Of a stretch of DNA of 64,000 nt, positions 26,267 to 34,644 are shown in pieces. Numbering within the stretch: position 1 is the first letter of the stretch; every line of letters begins with the position of its first letter. The stretch is from WTGA01 sp965231865. Lineage in GTDB: Bacteria; Pseudomonadota; Gammaproteobacteria; Arenicellales; Poriferihabitantaceae. Below the pieces are notes generated by a model that was given only the letters and a program-made list of their open reading frames with translations, was not told where the DNA came from and made no database searches. The stretch lies in NCBI GenBank assembly GCA_965231865.1, contig CBDDOJ010000002.1, forward strand, positions 868,001-932,000, given 5' to 3'. The position numbers were made by a program, and so were the translations under genes.

Positions 26267-26740
26267 ATGAAGAGTGTAATCAAAACCCTGTTGGTTTTGC
26301 TGGTATGTTGGCCATTGTTATCCTCAGGATCAGGATCTGAAGGGTCAGGAGGAACCGGAGGAACCGGAGGAACCGGAAGTTCTGGAGGTTCTGGAGGAGG
26401 ATCAGGAGGGGGCTCAGGGGGAGGATCAGGAGGAGGGTCAGGGGGATCAGGAGGTTCTGGAGGAGGATCAGGGGGATCAGGAAGTTCTGGAGGATCAGGA
26501 GGTTCCGGGGGAGCAGATCATGATACCGGGTTTTCCGCAAGCTATGCGATTGGCAAGAAAGTTTTCCGGACAAAGGTCGTCTGCGATGCCTGCCTGTACC
26601 CGGACCTCGCCATTCCGGACGACATTGCCGAAATCGCTCCAGATCTGAAAAAAGAGGGTGACATCGGAAAATCTCTCTCCAGCAGGGAACGCAGGTCGGT
26701 CAAACTGTTCTTGAAAAGACAGTTTGGTATCAAAATCTAG
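26267..26740 (+). CDS. Secreted Gly/Ser-rich protein with C-terminal CxxC domain (copy 1)
   Basis: A 157-residue protein: signal peptide at residues 1-20, a low-complexity Gly/Ser/Thr tract at 21-82, and a conserved 70-residue domain. The domain has a G-K-K-V-F helix, a C-D-A-C pair at 106-109 and a LSSRERRSVKLFLK end. Helix, CxxC, then a second C-terminal helix recalls a cytochrome c core without the haem-binding His; this is only a fold guess. A paralogue lies 780 bases downstream and has almost no tract. The gene is divergent from the GT-C gene, with 57 bases between them. The Ser/Thr tract would be a natural glycan acceptor, but that is inference. Confidence 0.75.
   Translation: MKSVIKTLLVLLVCWPLLSSGSGSEGSGGTGGTGGTGSSGGSGGGSGGGSGGGSGGGSGGSGGSGGGSGGSGSSGGSGGSGGADHDTGFSASYAIGKKVFRTKVVCDACLYPDLAIPDDIAEIAPDLKKEGDIGKSLSSRERRSVKLFLKRQFGIKI
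26327..26512 (+). repeat. Gly/Ser-coding tandem low-complexity tract
   Basis: Irregular tandem units such as GGAGGATCA and GGAACC code for 62 residues of Gly, Ser and a few Thr. The downstream paralogue has only about eight codons here, so the tract has expanded by repeat slippage or contracted in the other copy. Length variation between strains is expected. Confidence 0.85.
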
Positions 26741-26869
26741 CCCGTTTCGGGTCTTTCCCGGGATGCCTCGGAACGGTGGTCAGCCTTGAACCGGAGATTC
26801 CCGTTCAGTCTGTTGCTGGCCTGAGGGTATTGCATGCACAGCGGTGGTATCGGGAAGAGGGGGATCCAC

Positions 26870-26990
26870 AAATGAACAGAACGGCCACGGGGCTGGGCGA
26901 GAAAGGCCTGCAGGAGGGTGCTGAACACACCGGTGATGAACGGCATACGCAAAGCCGGTTTCCCGAACTTATTTGACGAACTCTGCTCAA
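26870..26990 (-). pseudogene. Duplicated and decayed 5' fragment of the GT-C glycosyltransferase gene
   Basis: This segment resembles the first part of the GT-C gene at 26032-26209. The minus-strand copy begins with an equivalent TTG and the codons for V-R-Q-I-S before shifting frame; AAATGAACAGAACGGC is shared at 26032 and 26870. About 57 bases have been deleted. It was carried along when the downstream secreted protein gene was duplicated. Confidence 0.7.
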
Positions 26991-27046
26991 ACCCGGTATC
27001 CTGAAATTTTCAGCAGACAAACTTAAAATGGGAGGGTAATTGACGA

Positions 27047-27358
27047 ATGAAGAGTGTAATCAAAACCACATTGATTTTGATGCTGTTTTTGCCATTTTTG
27101 CCCCTGGCATCCGGGTCTGGGGGAGGAGGAGGGGATGAGGAAACCGGGTTTTCCGCAAACTATTCCATTGGCAAGAAAGTTTTCCAGAAAAAAATCATTT
27201 GTGAGACCTGTCCGTACCCGGACCTCGACATTCCGGACGGCATTGCCGAAATCGCTCCCGATCTGGATAAAAAGGGTGCCATTGGAAAATCTCTTTCCAG
27301 CCGGGAACGCAAGTCGGTGAAGCTGTTTTTGAAAAAACAGTTTGGCATCAAAATCTAG
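27047..27358 (+). CDS. Secreted small protein with CxxC domain (copy 2)
   Basis: A 103-residue paralogue of the preceding protein. The signal peptide (residues 1-21) begins with the same seven residues, a short Gly-rich linker replaces the long tract, and the C-terminal domain is about 75% identical, keeping the C-E-T-C pair, the SLSSRERKSVKLFLK helix and the FGIKI end. The leader before the ATG is also duplicated. The strong conservation of the domain contrasts with the drift of the linker and of the GT-C fragment, which indicates selection on the domain. A GC-rich hairpin follows. Function unknown. Confidence 0.75.
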   Translation: MKSVIKTTLILMLFLPFLPLASGSGGGGGDEETGFSANYSIGKKVFQKKIICETCPYPDLDIPDGIAEIAPDLDKKGAIGKSLSSRERKSVKLFLKKQFGIKI

Positions 27359-27369
27359 CCTGTTCCGGG

Positions 27370-27406
27370 TCGCGCCGGAGGTCCCGGGGGCGTCCCCCCG
27401 GCGCGA
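27370..27406 (+). terminator. GC-rich hairpin between convergent genes
   Basis: TCGCGCCGG pairs with CCGGCGCGA across a 19-base loop that itself can pair (GGGGG/CCCCC). TCTTTCCCGGTTCTTTC follows. It lies between the second secreted protein gene and the convergent antiporter gene. Confidence 0.5.
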
Positions 27407-27421
27407 TCTTTCCCGGTTCTT

Positions 27422-28666
27422 TCAGGGGGGGCTGTAATGCTTCGCCACCCGTTCGATGGTCAGTCCCTGTACAAGAATGGAAAAGATGACCATCAGGTAC
27501 GTCATGACAAGGAATATGTCCCGTTCAACCCCGGCGGGCAGGGTGAGCGCGAGGGCCACGGATATTCCCCCTCTCAACCCTCCCCAAACCAGAATTTTGA
27601 CTGCATGCTCGCTGTACGGCCAGTTGGTAACCATTCGCAAAAGGGAGATGGGCACCCCCACACTGATCAACCGGCTGGCGAGAATGAGGGGGATCCCGAT
27701 GAGCCCCGCGATGAGATAGGTATTGTCGAAATGCAGAACCAGTACTTCCAGGCCGATGAGGACAAACAGGACGACATTGAGGATTTCATCCAGCAGCTCC
27801 CAGAAATTGTCCAGCCGAACCCGGGTGAGTGCAGACATGGCGTGGGTGCGGCCATGGTTGCCGATGATCAGCCCCGCAACCACCACGGAAATGGGTCCTG
27901 AGGTGTGAAGTTCCAGGGCCAGGGTATAGCCGCCCATGACCAGGGCAAGGGTGATCAGGATTTCCACCTGATAATTGTCGACACTCTTTAGCAGATAGAT
28001 CCCGAGACTGCCCAGGAGAATTCCATACAGGATGCCGCCAACCGCTTCCTGGAAAAATATCGTGGCGACCTGGGCCAGGGAAACCTGCTCGGGCTGGGTC
28101 GCAATCCCGAGCAGTACAACAAAGACCACCACGCCAACGCCATCGTTGAAAAGCGATTCCCCGGCAATCTTGGTTTCGAGGCTTTTTGCAATCCCGGATT
28201 TCTTCAATGTGGCCATGACGGCGATGGGATCGGTTGGAGAGATCAGGGCGCCAAACAGCAGGCAATACAGGTAGGTCGTGCCGATGCCGAGAAAGCCAAG
28301 AAGACAGTAGGTTGCGGTGCCAACGACGAAGGTGGACACAATGACCCCCGCCGTGGACAGAATGCCGATGGTCCATTTCATTTTGATCAGGTCCCGGGCA
28401 CTGACATGCAGGGCACCGGCAAACAGCAGAAAACTCAACATTCCGTCCATGAGGGCCTTGTTGAAGTCAATATTTTCCAGCAGGTTTTCCGCCTGGGTAT
28501 GGATGTCCATCACTCCGAGTTTGCCGAGAAAAATGGACAATATGGAAGAAACCAGTGCAATCAGCATGACCCCGATGGTTGTGGGCAACCCTACAAACCG
28601 GAAGTTGATATAGGAAAAGGCAGCTGACAGGCTAAGGAGAATGGCAATCAGGTGGACAAGGTCCAT
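27422..28666 (-). CDS. Na+/H+ antiporter, CPA1/NhaP family
   Basis: A 414-residue inner-membrane protein with about twelve hydrophobic segments. The ion-binding motifs of CPA1 antiporters are clear: SPTDPIAV near residue 147 and ESLFNDGVGVVVF near 170, containing the paired Asp residues, plus a LRGGISVALAL segment near 370. It exchanges protons for Na+ or K+ and helps pH and salt tolerance. It is 22 bases downstream of the M20 deacylase start region's gene end on the same strand, so the two may share a transcript. Confidence 0.93.
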   Translation of the reverse strand: MDLVHLIAILLSLSAAFSYINFRFVGLPTTIGVMLIALVSSILSIFLGKLGVMDIHTQAENLLENIDFNKALMDGMLSFLLFAGALHVSARDLIKMKWTIGILSTAGVIVSTFVVGTATYCLLGFLGIGTTYLYCLLFGALISPTDPIAVMATLKKSGIAKSLETKIAGESLFNDGVGVVVFVVLLGIATQPEQVSLAQVATIFFQEAVGGILYGILLGSLGIYLLKSVDNYQVEILITLALVMGGYTLALELHTSGPISVVVAGLIIGNHGRTHAMSALTRVRLDNFWELLDEILNVVLFVLIGLEVLVLHFDNTYLIAGLIGIPLILASRLISVGVPISLLRMVTNWPYSEHAVKILVWGGLRGGISVALALTLPAGVERDIFLVMTYLMVIFSILVQGLTIERVAKHYSPP

Positions 28667-28688
28667 GGCAGTGAAATCCGGAAGAGGG

Positions 28689-29885
28689 TTATTGCAGCAG
28701 CAGGTTGAGGACGGTTCTCAGGTAAATTTTGGCTGCCGCAGTCAATTCCGCAATTTCGACATATTCATCCAGGGTGTGGGCCTGGCGGATTGAACCCGGG
28801 CCGCAAATGACGGCCGGGCAAAGCAAATTCGGGGCATCCGTGGCCGCCACATAGGCCCCTACATTCGCCGGTTGATGCAGTGTGGCGCGATAGGCCTCCA
28901 CGATGCCAACGACAATATCCGACCCCACATCGGTATCCAGGGCGGCATTGTCCAGGGTGGGGGGGCCGATTTCATACCGAAATTCCGGGTTGGACCGGGC
29001 AATCCGGTCCAGGAATTCCCGGTACTCGTTGACGACAACGGCCCGGGTCTCATCGGTGCTTACCCTGCGGTCAACTTCCAGTTCGCAATAGTCCGGGACG
29101 GACGAGGAAATGGTTCCGCCCTGGATGACTCCGGGGTTCACCCGTCCATGGCCGTATACCGGGTGGGGACGGCGGGATTTGAGTTCCTCGGAATAACGGT
29201 CCAGTGCCTTGACAACGTCTGCCATGTGGCTGATCGCATTGATTCCGTTTTCCGGGACACTGGAATGGGAGGCCTTCCCGAATGTCTTGATGGACATGCA
29301 CAGCTGTCCTTTGTGTGCATGGCAGATTTTTAACTCTGTGGGTTCGCCAACAATGGCAAAATCTGGAATAGGGCCGTTTCTGGAGATATCCCTGGAACCG
29401 ATCATGAGGTGCTCTTCATCAACCACCCCGGCAAGCAGGAGGTCGCCTTTCAATCTGACTTTCTCGCGGTGGAGGATTCTTGCCACCTCGATGTATGCGG
29501 CCAGGGCCGCTTTCATGTCACAGGAACCTCTTCCGTGAAGCCGCCGGTTTTTGACCACCGGGTTGAAGGGGTCGTCATAGCCCTCGATCCCCACGGTGTC
29601 CAGATGGCCGGCGAGCATAATACAGGGGCCATGGCCGGAACCGCTGAGCCTGCCAAATACATTGGGTCTGCCATGGACGACCGTGCGCGAGAAGGTGTCC
29701 AGGCCCTGATCGTTCATCAGGTCCCGGTAAAGGGTCGCAAATTCCTGTTCCCTGCATGCTTCAGTGACCGGATCACTGAAGGGATTGACGCTCGGTGTCG
29801 AGACCATGGCCCCAAGGTCATTGACCAGCCGGTCTTCATCAACCAGATTCACCAGTTCCTCGATTTGCATCCGGGAAACCGCCAT
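28689..29885 (-). CDS. M20 family metallopeptidase (acetylornithine deacetylase-like)
   Basis: A 398-residue cytosolic di-zinc hydrolase. The metal ligands appear in order: GHLDTV near residue 93, GRGSCDMKAAL with the bridging Asp near 124, DEEH with the catalytic Glu near 158, the EPT segment near 187, and the last His in QAHTLDEYV near 372. The dimerisation domain sits between. Length and spacing fit ArgE/DapE enzymes; the VGEPTELK segment fits ArgE best. There is no other arginine gene nearby, so an N-acyl amino acid deacylase of other specificity is possible. Confidence 0.88.
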   Translation of the reverse strand: MAVSRMQIEELVNLVDEDRLVNDLGAMVSTPSVNPFSDPVTEACREQEFATLYRDLMNDQGLDTFSRTVVHGRPNVFGRLSGSGHGPCIMLAGHLDTVGIEGYDDPFNPVVKNRRLHGRGSCDMKAALAAYIEVARILHREKVRLKGDLLLAGVVDEEHLMIGSRDISRNGPIPDFAIVGEPTELKICHAHKGQLCMSIKTFGKASHSSVPENGINAISHMADVVKALDRYSEELKSRRPHPVYGHGRVNPGVIQGGTISSSVPDYCELEVDRRVSTDETRAVVVNEYREFLDRIARSNPEFRYEIGPPTLDNAALDTDVGSDIVVGIVEAYRATLHQPANVGAYVAATDAPNLLCPAVICGPGSIRQAHTLDEYVEIAELTAAAKIYLRTVLNLLLQ

Positions 29886-30478
29886 CAGGAATTTGACACT
29901 GAAAGAGGCAGTCCCGCAAAATGGGGGATGTCCGGACGGGTCGCTGCCCGGACGCGGTTTCTTCCGTATACACGACTCCCGATGTTGTTTTTAGCAAAAA
30001 AAGCCGGGGAGGCCGGTTCCGTCCCAGTGGCTTTCCGGGAGTTCTGGCAATGGGGGGTCATTTTGGGTGGACTGGAGATGACCAGTGTGATCTCATCGCA
30101 ACGGCGGCGGCCGGATGCAGGGGGTTGGTCATTCATCCGTTGTATGCTCGTTAAATTACCGCAATCACCGGGTAAAAATGGTAAAAGTAGCCATGGTACA
30201 CGGTGGCCATTGCGCCATTCTACCACGGGGGTTCGCGGATGGGGTTGGTCGCTTTCACCCCGGCGGTGGGTCGGTACCGGGATGGATTCCATGCCGTGGA
30301 TGACTTGTGGGGGGAGAAGGGGATTCGGTTTTACCGGATGGAACCCCGGACCGGACGTTTTTCAGCGGACCGGATCAGCACGTTCTGGACCGGGCATCCC
30401 CCGGTTCCTTTAAATTCAGGGTGCCGGGTTGAGCCGGCACCGGGCCAATCCGGCAGGAAAATAATTTCGGGCAGTACC
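29886..30478 (+). other. Long intergenic region, no gene recognised
   Basis: Nearly 600 bases between the divergent M20 and tag genes. The tag frame is open upstream to 30203 but those codons do not look like part of the glycosylase. A GTGCCGGGTTGAGCCGGCAC hairpin at 30421-30440 precedes tag. No RNA gene is recognised. Confidence 0.4.
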
Positions 30479-31069
30479 ATGACAGACAAAAAAAGATGCG
30501 GGTGGTGCGGGGAGGATGCACTCTACCGGCAATACCACGACCGGGAATGGGGCCGGCCCCTTCATGATGATCAGCAGCTGTTTGAATTCCTTTGTCTGGA
30601 GGGTGCCCAGGCGGGTTTGAGCTGGATTACGATACTGCGTAAGCGGGCGCATTATATTCAGGTGTTCGACGGCTTTGATGCGGAAAGGATTGCGCGGTAT
30701 GGGGACCGGAAAATTGGTCAGTTGCTGAGTGACCCCGGTATTGTGCGGAACCGGCTCAAGGTGAACGGGTTTGTCAAAAATGCCCGGTCCTGTCTGGAAA
30801 TGCGGGACCAGGGTCTTACTTTGGACGACTATTTTTGGAATTTTGTAGGGGGCGAACCGATCCAGAATCACTGGAAAAACCCCGGGGAGGTCCCCGACAA
30901 CACATCGCTGTCGGATGCCGTGAGCAAGGACCTGAAGAAACGCGGTTTCACTTTTGTGGGGACCACCATCTGTTACGCTTTCATGCAGGCGGTGGGAATG
31001 GTGAACGATCACCTGGTGGACTGTTATCGCCATGCCGAGTTGTCCCGCAACCCTCCCGGTCCGGGGTAA
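30479..31069 (+). CDS. tag: DNA-3-methyladenine glycosylase I
   Basis: A 196-residue repair enzyme that excises 3-methyladenine from DNA. The N-terminal RCGWCGEDALYRQYHDREWG contains the first zinc Cys and the family's YHDxEWG motif; QAGLSWITIL near 42 and LKKRGFTFVGTTICYAFMQAVGMVNDH near 155 complete it, with the final zinc His and Cys at the end. The ATG at 30479 was chosen because homologues begin just before the RCxWC motif. It stands between two regions without genes. Confidence 0.94.
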   Translation: MTDKKRCGWCGEDALYRQYHDREWGRPLHDDQQLFEFLCLEGAQAGLSWITILRKRAHYIQVFDGFDAERIARYGDRKIGQLLSDPGIVRNRLKVNGFVKNARSCLEMRDQGLTLDDYFWNFVGGEPIQNHWKNPGEVPDNTSLSDAVSKDLKKRGFTFVGTTICYAFMQAVGMVNDHLVDCYRHAELSRNPPGPG

Positions 31070-31319
31070 AACCACTCCGCTGCACCGACTGCAGCCCCCT
31101 TCGCGGTTGCGGACACAATCGGTATCAACCGGTCCTGACTGTTCAGCGATCACCGGGCCGACCATTTCAACGGTTCGGTCCACCCGGCATGACCCCTGCG
31201 GACAATGGAGGGAGCGTGGTACCGGTGGTCAGGGTTGATCCGGTCCCCCTCCCGGCGGTACCCGGTCAAGTCTGAATCCTCACCGGGAAGCCTTTTTTGC
31301 CGGCCCCCTGGCCAGGGGG

Positions 31320-33233
31320 TTACTGCACCAGGAGGCGGTTCATGCGCTTTACAAAACCACTGGGGTCTTTCAGGGAGGCCCCTTCGGCCAGGGCCGCCTG
31401 GTCGAACAGCAACCTGGCCCATTCATCCGCTGTTTCGCTTTCCGCGTTGATGCGTTTCACGATTTCATGCGCCGGGTTGATTTCCAGGATCGGCTTCGCA
31501 GAGGGGGCATCCTGGCCAATGGCCTGGAGAATGCGTTCCATATTTCCACCCATGTCAAATTCATCGGCTACCAGGCAACTCGGAGAATCCACCAGCCGGG
31601 TGGAAATGCGAACATCCTTGACCTGATCGTCCAGTATGGATTTGAACTTTTCCACCAGGGGTTGCATGGATTTTTCCTTTTTCTCCGTTTCTTCCTTGCT
31701 TTCCTCCCCCTTCAGTTCGTCGATGTCCAGGGCGCCCTTGGCGATGGATTTGAGTGGTTTGCCTTCATACTCGGTGAGGTGTCCAACCACCCATTCATCC
31801 ACCGGGTCTGTGAGCAACAGCACTTCGATGTCGTTCTTGCGGAACACTTCCAGGTGTGGCGAAGACTTTGCCGCATTGTAATTTTCTGCGGTGAGGTAGT
31901 AGACCGCCTTTTGTTTCAGCGGCATGCGCTGAATGTAATCATCCAGTGACACCTTCTGGTCTTCCTCATCCTTGTGGGTGGAGGCACAGCGGGTGAGTTT
32001 GGCGAGTGCATCCTTGTTCTCGAAATCCTCTACCAGTCCTTCCTTGATCACCCGGCCATATTCTTTCCACAGGGCGTTGTACCCGTCGGCATCTTTGGCA
32101 GCAAGTTTCTTGAATTCGGCCAGGACCTTCTTCACTGAAGCCGCCTTAATCCGGTCGATTTCCCGGTTTTTCTGAAGAAATTCCCGGGACACATTCAGTG
32201 GCAGGTCCGCAGAATCCACCAGGCCTCTGACAAAACGCAGGTAGTTCGGCATCAGCTGTTTCGCATCATCGGAAATAAATATCCGGCGTACGTAGAGTTT
32301 GATGCCATGACGCTGTTCCCGGTCCCATAAATCAAACGGGGCCTTGGCCGGGATATAAAACAGCGAAATGTATTCCATCCTTCCTTCCACACGATTGTGG
32401 ATCGTGATCGCCGGCGGGGTGGGGTCATAGGTCAGTGACGTGTAAAAGGCAGCATGTTCCTCTTCACTGATTTCTTTCTTGGGCCGCGCCCAAAGTGCCG
32501 ACCCCTTGTTGATGGGCTCCCATTCGGGTTTCTGTCCTTTTTTTGGCTTGCCCTCGTCATCGAGGTCCGGTTCCCCGTGCATATGGATAGGCAGGGAGAT
32601 GTGATCGGAGTATTTGGAAATGATGTTTCGTACCCGGAACTTCTCGCTGTACTCCTTTTCCTTCTTCTTCAGGGAAATGACAATTTCGGTGCCCCGCTGG
32701 GGCCGGTCAACGGTTTCCATGGTGTATTCGCCGCTGCCATCGGAAACCCACTTCACCCCTTCAGCAGACGGCGTCCCGGCCTTTCGGGTCAGCAGGGTCA
32801 CTTCCCTGGCGACGAGGAAGCACGAATAAAATCCAACACCAAACTGTCCAATAAAATGGCTGCCGGCACTCTCCTCCTTGTTCATTCTTTCCAGAAAGGC
32901 CCTGGTGCCGGACCGCGCGATGGTGCCAATGTCCTGGATGACTTCATCGTGGGACATGCCGATTCCGTTGTCCCGGATGGTGACGGTTTTCTTCTTTTCA
33001 TCCACATGGACCCAGATGCCGAGACCTTCGTCATCTTCCAGCAGATTCTTGTCTGTGAGGGATTCAAAACGTAACTTGTCGCAGGCGTCGGACGCATTGG
33101 AGATGAGTTCCCGGAGAAAAATTTCCTTGTTGCTGTAAAGCGAATGAATCATCAGGTGCAGCAGTTGCTGCACTTCAGTCTGAAAAGAATGGGTTTCAAC
33201 TGCGGATGGCTTTGATTGGGTGGCTTCGGTCAT
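31320..33233 (-). CDS. htpG: Molecular chaperone HtpG (Hsp90)
   Basis: A 637-residue Hsp90-family ATPase. The GHKL nucleotide-binding region has ELISNASDACDKLR near residue 38, DNGIGMS near 87 and GQFGVGFYS near 125; the middle domain carries the RGLVDSADLPLNVSRE catalytic loop and a C-terminal dimerisation domain follows. Full length for the family. ATG 33233 is preferred to 33248, five codons upstream. It acts in the cytosol on client folding under stress. It is monocistronic; a perfect CCCGG-TTTAAA-CCGGG palindrome at 33337-33352 lies about 100 bases upstream. Confidence 0.97.
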   Translation of the reverse strand: MTEATQSKPSAVETHSFQTEVQQLLHLMIHSLYSNKEIFLRELISNASDACDKLRFESLTDKNLLEDDEGLGIWVHVDEKKKTVTIRDNGIGMSHDEVIQDIGTIARSGTRAFLERMNKEESAGSHFIGQFGVGFYSCFLVAREVTLLTRKAGTPSAEGVKWVSDGSGEYTMETVDRPQRGTEIVISLKKKEKEYSEKFRVRNIISKYSDHISLPIHMHGEPDLDDEGKPKKGQKPEWEPINKGSALWARPKKEISEEEHAAFYTSLTYDPTPPAITIHNRVEGRMEYISLFYIPAKAPFDLWDREQRHGIKLYVRRIFISDDAKQLMPNYLRFVRGLVDSADLPLNVSREFLQKNREIDRIKAASVKKVLAEFKKLAAKDADGYNALWKEYGRVIKEGLVEDFENKDALAKLTRCASTHKDEEDQKVSLDDYIQRMPLKQKAVYYLTAENYNAAKSSPHLEVFRKNDIEVLLLTDPVDEWVVGHLTEYEGKPLKSIAKGALDIDELKGEESKEETEKKEKSMQPLVEKFKSILDDQVKDVRISTRLVDSPSCLVADEFDMGGNMERILQAIGQDAPSAKPILEINPAHEIVKRINAESETADEWARLLFDQAALAEGASLKDPSGFVKRMNRLLVQ

Positions 33234-33535
33234 TTTCCGTGTTCGCATGGGTATTGTGATGAATACCCGTCAGATGGGGACATGAAAACCCGGTTTCAAG
33301 ACCTGTTCATCGGATTTTCATGCCCGGGGCGGACGTCCCGGTTTAAACCGGGGCATTGGTACGGTGGTTTCCATGGGTTCGGTACATCACCGAACCAAAA
33401 GTGGCCTCAATGAACGATTTTATCCATGGTTTCACGCCGAAGTCATTGACCTGAGAGGGTATTGTCCGTATATTTGCGCACCCTTGACTGTATCCAGGAC
33501 GGGTTGTCGTTTACAACCTGGGGTTCGGTGATTTT
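33234..33535 (+). other. Divergent region between htpG and the tRNA cluster
   Basis: About 300 bases without coding potential. It contains the 16-base palindrome CCCGGTTTAAACCGGG at 33337-33352. TTGACT at 33484 is a possible -35 for the tRNA operon but no matching -10 is evident. Confidence 0.35.
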
Positions 33536-33612
33536 CGGGGTATAGCGCAGTCTGGTAGCGCGCCTGCTTTGGGAGCAGGATGTCGGGAGTTCAAATCTCT
33601 CTACCCCGACCA
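33536..33612 (+). tRNA. tRNA-Pro(UGG)
   Basis: A 77-base cloverleaf with encoded CCA: acceptor CGGGGTA/TACCCCG, anticodon stem CCTGC/GCAGG, loop TTTGGGA with anticodon TGG, and T arm GGGAGTTCAAATCTC region. First of four tRNA genes upstream of tig, an arrangement common in gammaproteobacteria. Confidence 0.96.
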
Positions 33613-33632
33613 GATATCGTGATATCCGTTTT

Positions 33633-34012
33633 GCGCCCGTAGCTCAACCGGATAGAGCAACGGCCTTTGGGCTTGACCTGGATGGTTTGCAGACGTTGCA
33701 AATTGCCAGGCAGTTCCAGGAGCCTTCGGCAGGAACAAGTAACTGCCGAAGTGGAGGGTACTGTATCGGTGAAACCTTAACGCAGTAGGCCCCATTGCAC
33801 TTCGCAACCGGGCGTATCGGGCGATGGCAATACCGAGGAAACCCTTCGGATCAATGGCGATCGGAAGGGGATCCGTAGAGACTATACGTACCCCACCTGA
33901 AATGGTGAAGATATAGTCCAGACCACAAACCTGGCCAGTGGCCAGGGCGGCGAAAGCCGTAGCGGGTAAGCTAAGCCGTAGGTTACAGGTTCGAGTCCTG
34001 TCGGGCGTGCCA
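33633..34012 (+). tRNA. tRNA-Arg(UCU), split by a group I intron
   Basis: The 5' exon is 33633-33667 (acceptor GCGCCCG, D arm GCTC/GAGC, anticodon stem ACGGC, loop CTT) and the 3' exon is 33971-34012 (loop CTAA, stem GCCGT, T arm ACAGG/CCTGT, acceptor CGGGCGT, G73, CCA). Joined they make 77 bases with loop CTTCTAA and anticodon TCT, and closely resemble other gammaproteobacterial tRNA-Arg(UCU). The intron lies between anticodon bases 34 and 35. Base pair 1-72 is G-U. I see no second tRNA-Arg(UCU) in the window, so splicing would be needed to read AGA codons. Confidence 0.93.
33668..33970 (+). ncRNA. Group I self-splicing intron in tRNA-Arg
   Basis: The 303-nt insert begins after a U of the exon and ends in G, as group I introns do. 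The conserved R and S elements are visible as GTAGAGACTATACG (33875-33888) and AAGATATAGTCC (33908-33919). They pair as P7, GACTAT (33880-33885) with ATAGTC (33913-33918), enclosing a P8 hairpin CACC/GGTG. No ORF is present, so it has no homing endonuclease. The elements resemble the small introns of bacterial tRNA-Ile, tRNA-Leu and tRNA-Arg genes. P1 was not resolved by eye. Confidence 0.88.
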
Positions 34013-34071
34013 GTTCATTGCACAGGGGGCCGCAAGGGGATTGGCCAAGGAGATTGATTTGAATTGATATG

Positions 34072-34147
34072 GTGAGCGTAGCTCAGTTGGTAGAGCCCCG
34101 GATTGTGATTCCGGTCGTCGTGGGTTCGAGTCCCATCGTTCACCCCA
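34072..34147 (+). tRNA. tRNA-His(GUG)
   Basis: A 76-base cloverleaf with encoded CCA: acceptor GTGAGCG/CGTTCAC with one G-U pair, anticodon stem CCGGA/TCCGG and loop TTGTGAT (anticodon GTG). The extra G at 34071 opposite C73 is the G-1 typical of tRNA-His. Confidence 0.96.
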
Positions 34148-34556
<409 letters not shown>

Positions 34557-34644
34557 TCCCTGTGCATAAATTCCCAATGCAGGCTGTCAGACCGATTGCC
34601 CGGGTGATTCAATTTCGAATATCAATGTTGAGGAGTACGTATTG

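Noticed and set aside
30203..30478. Possible N-terminal extension of tag
   Set aside because: The frame is open, but glycosylase I proteins begin just before the R-C-x-W-C motif and the extra residues show no family similarity.
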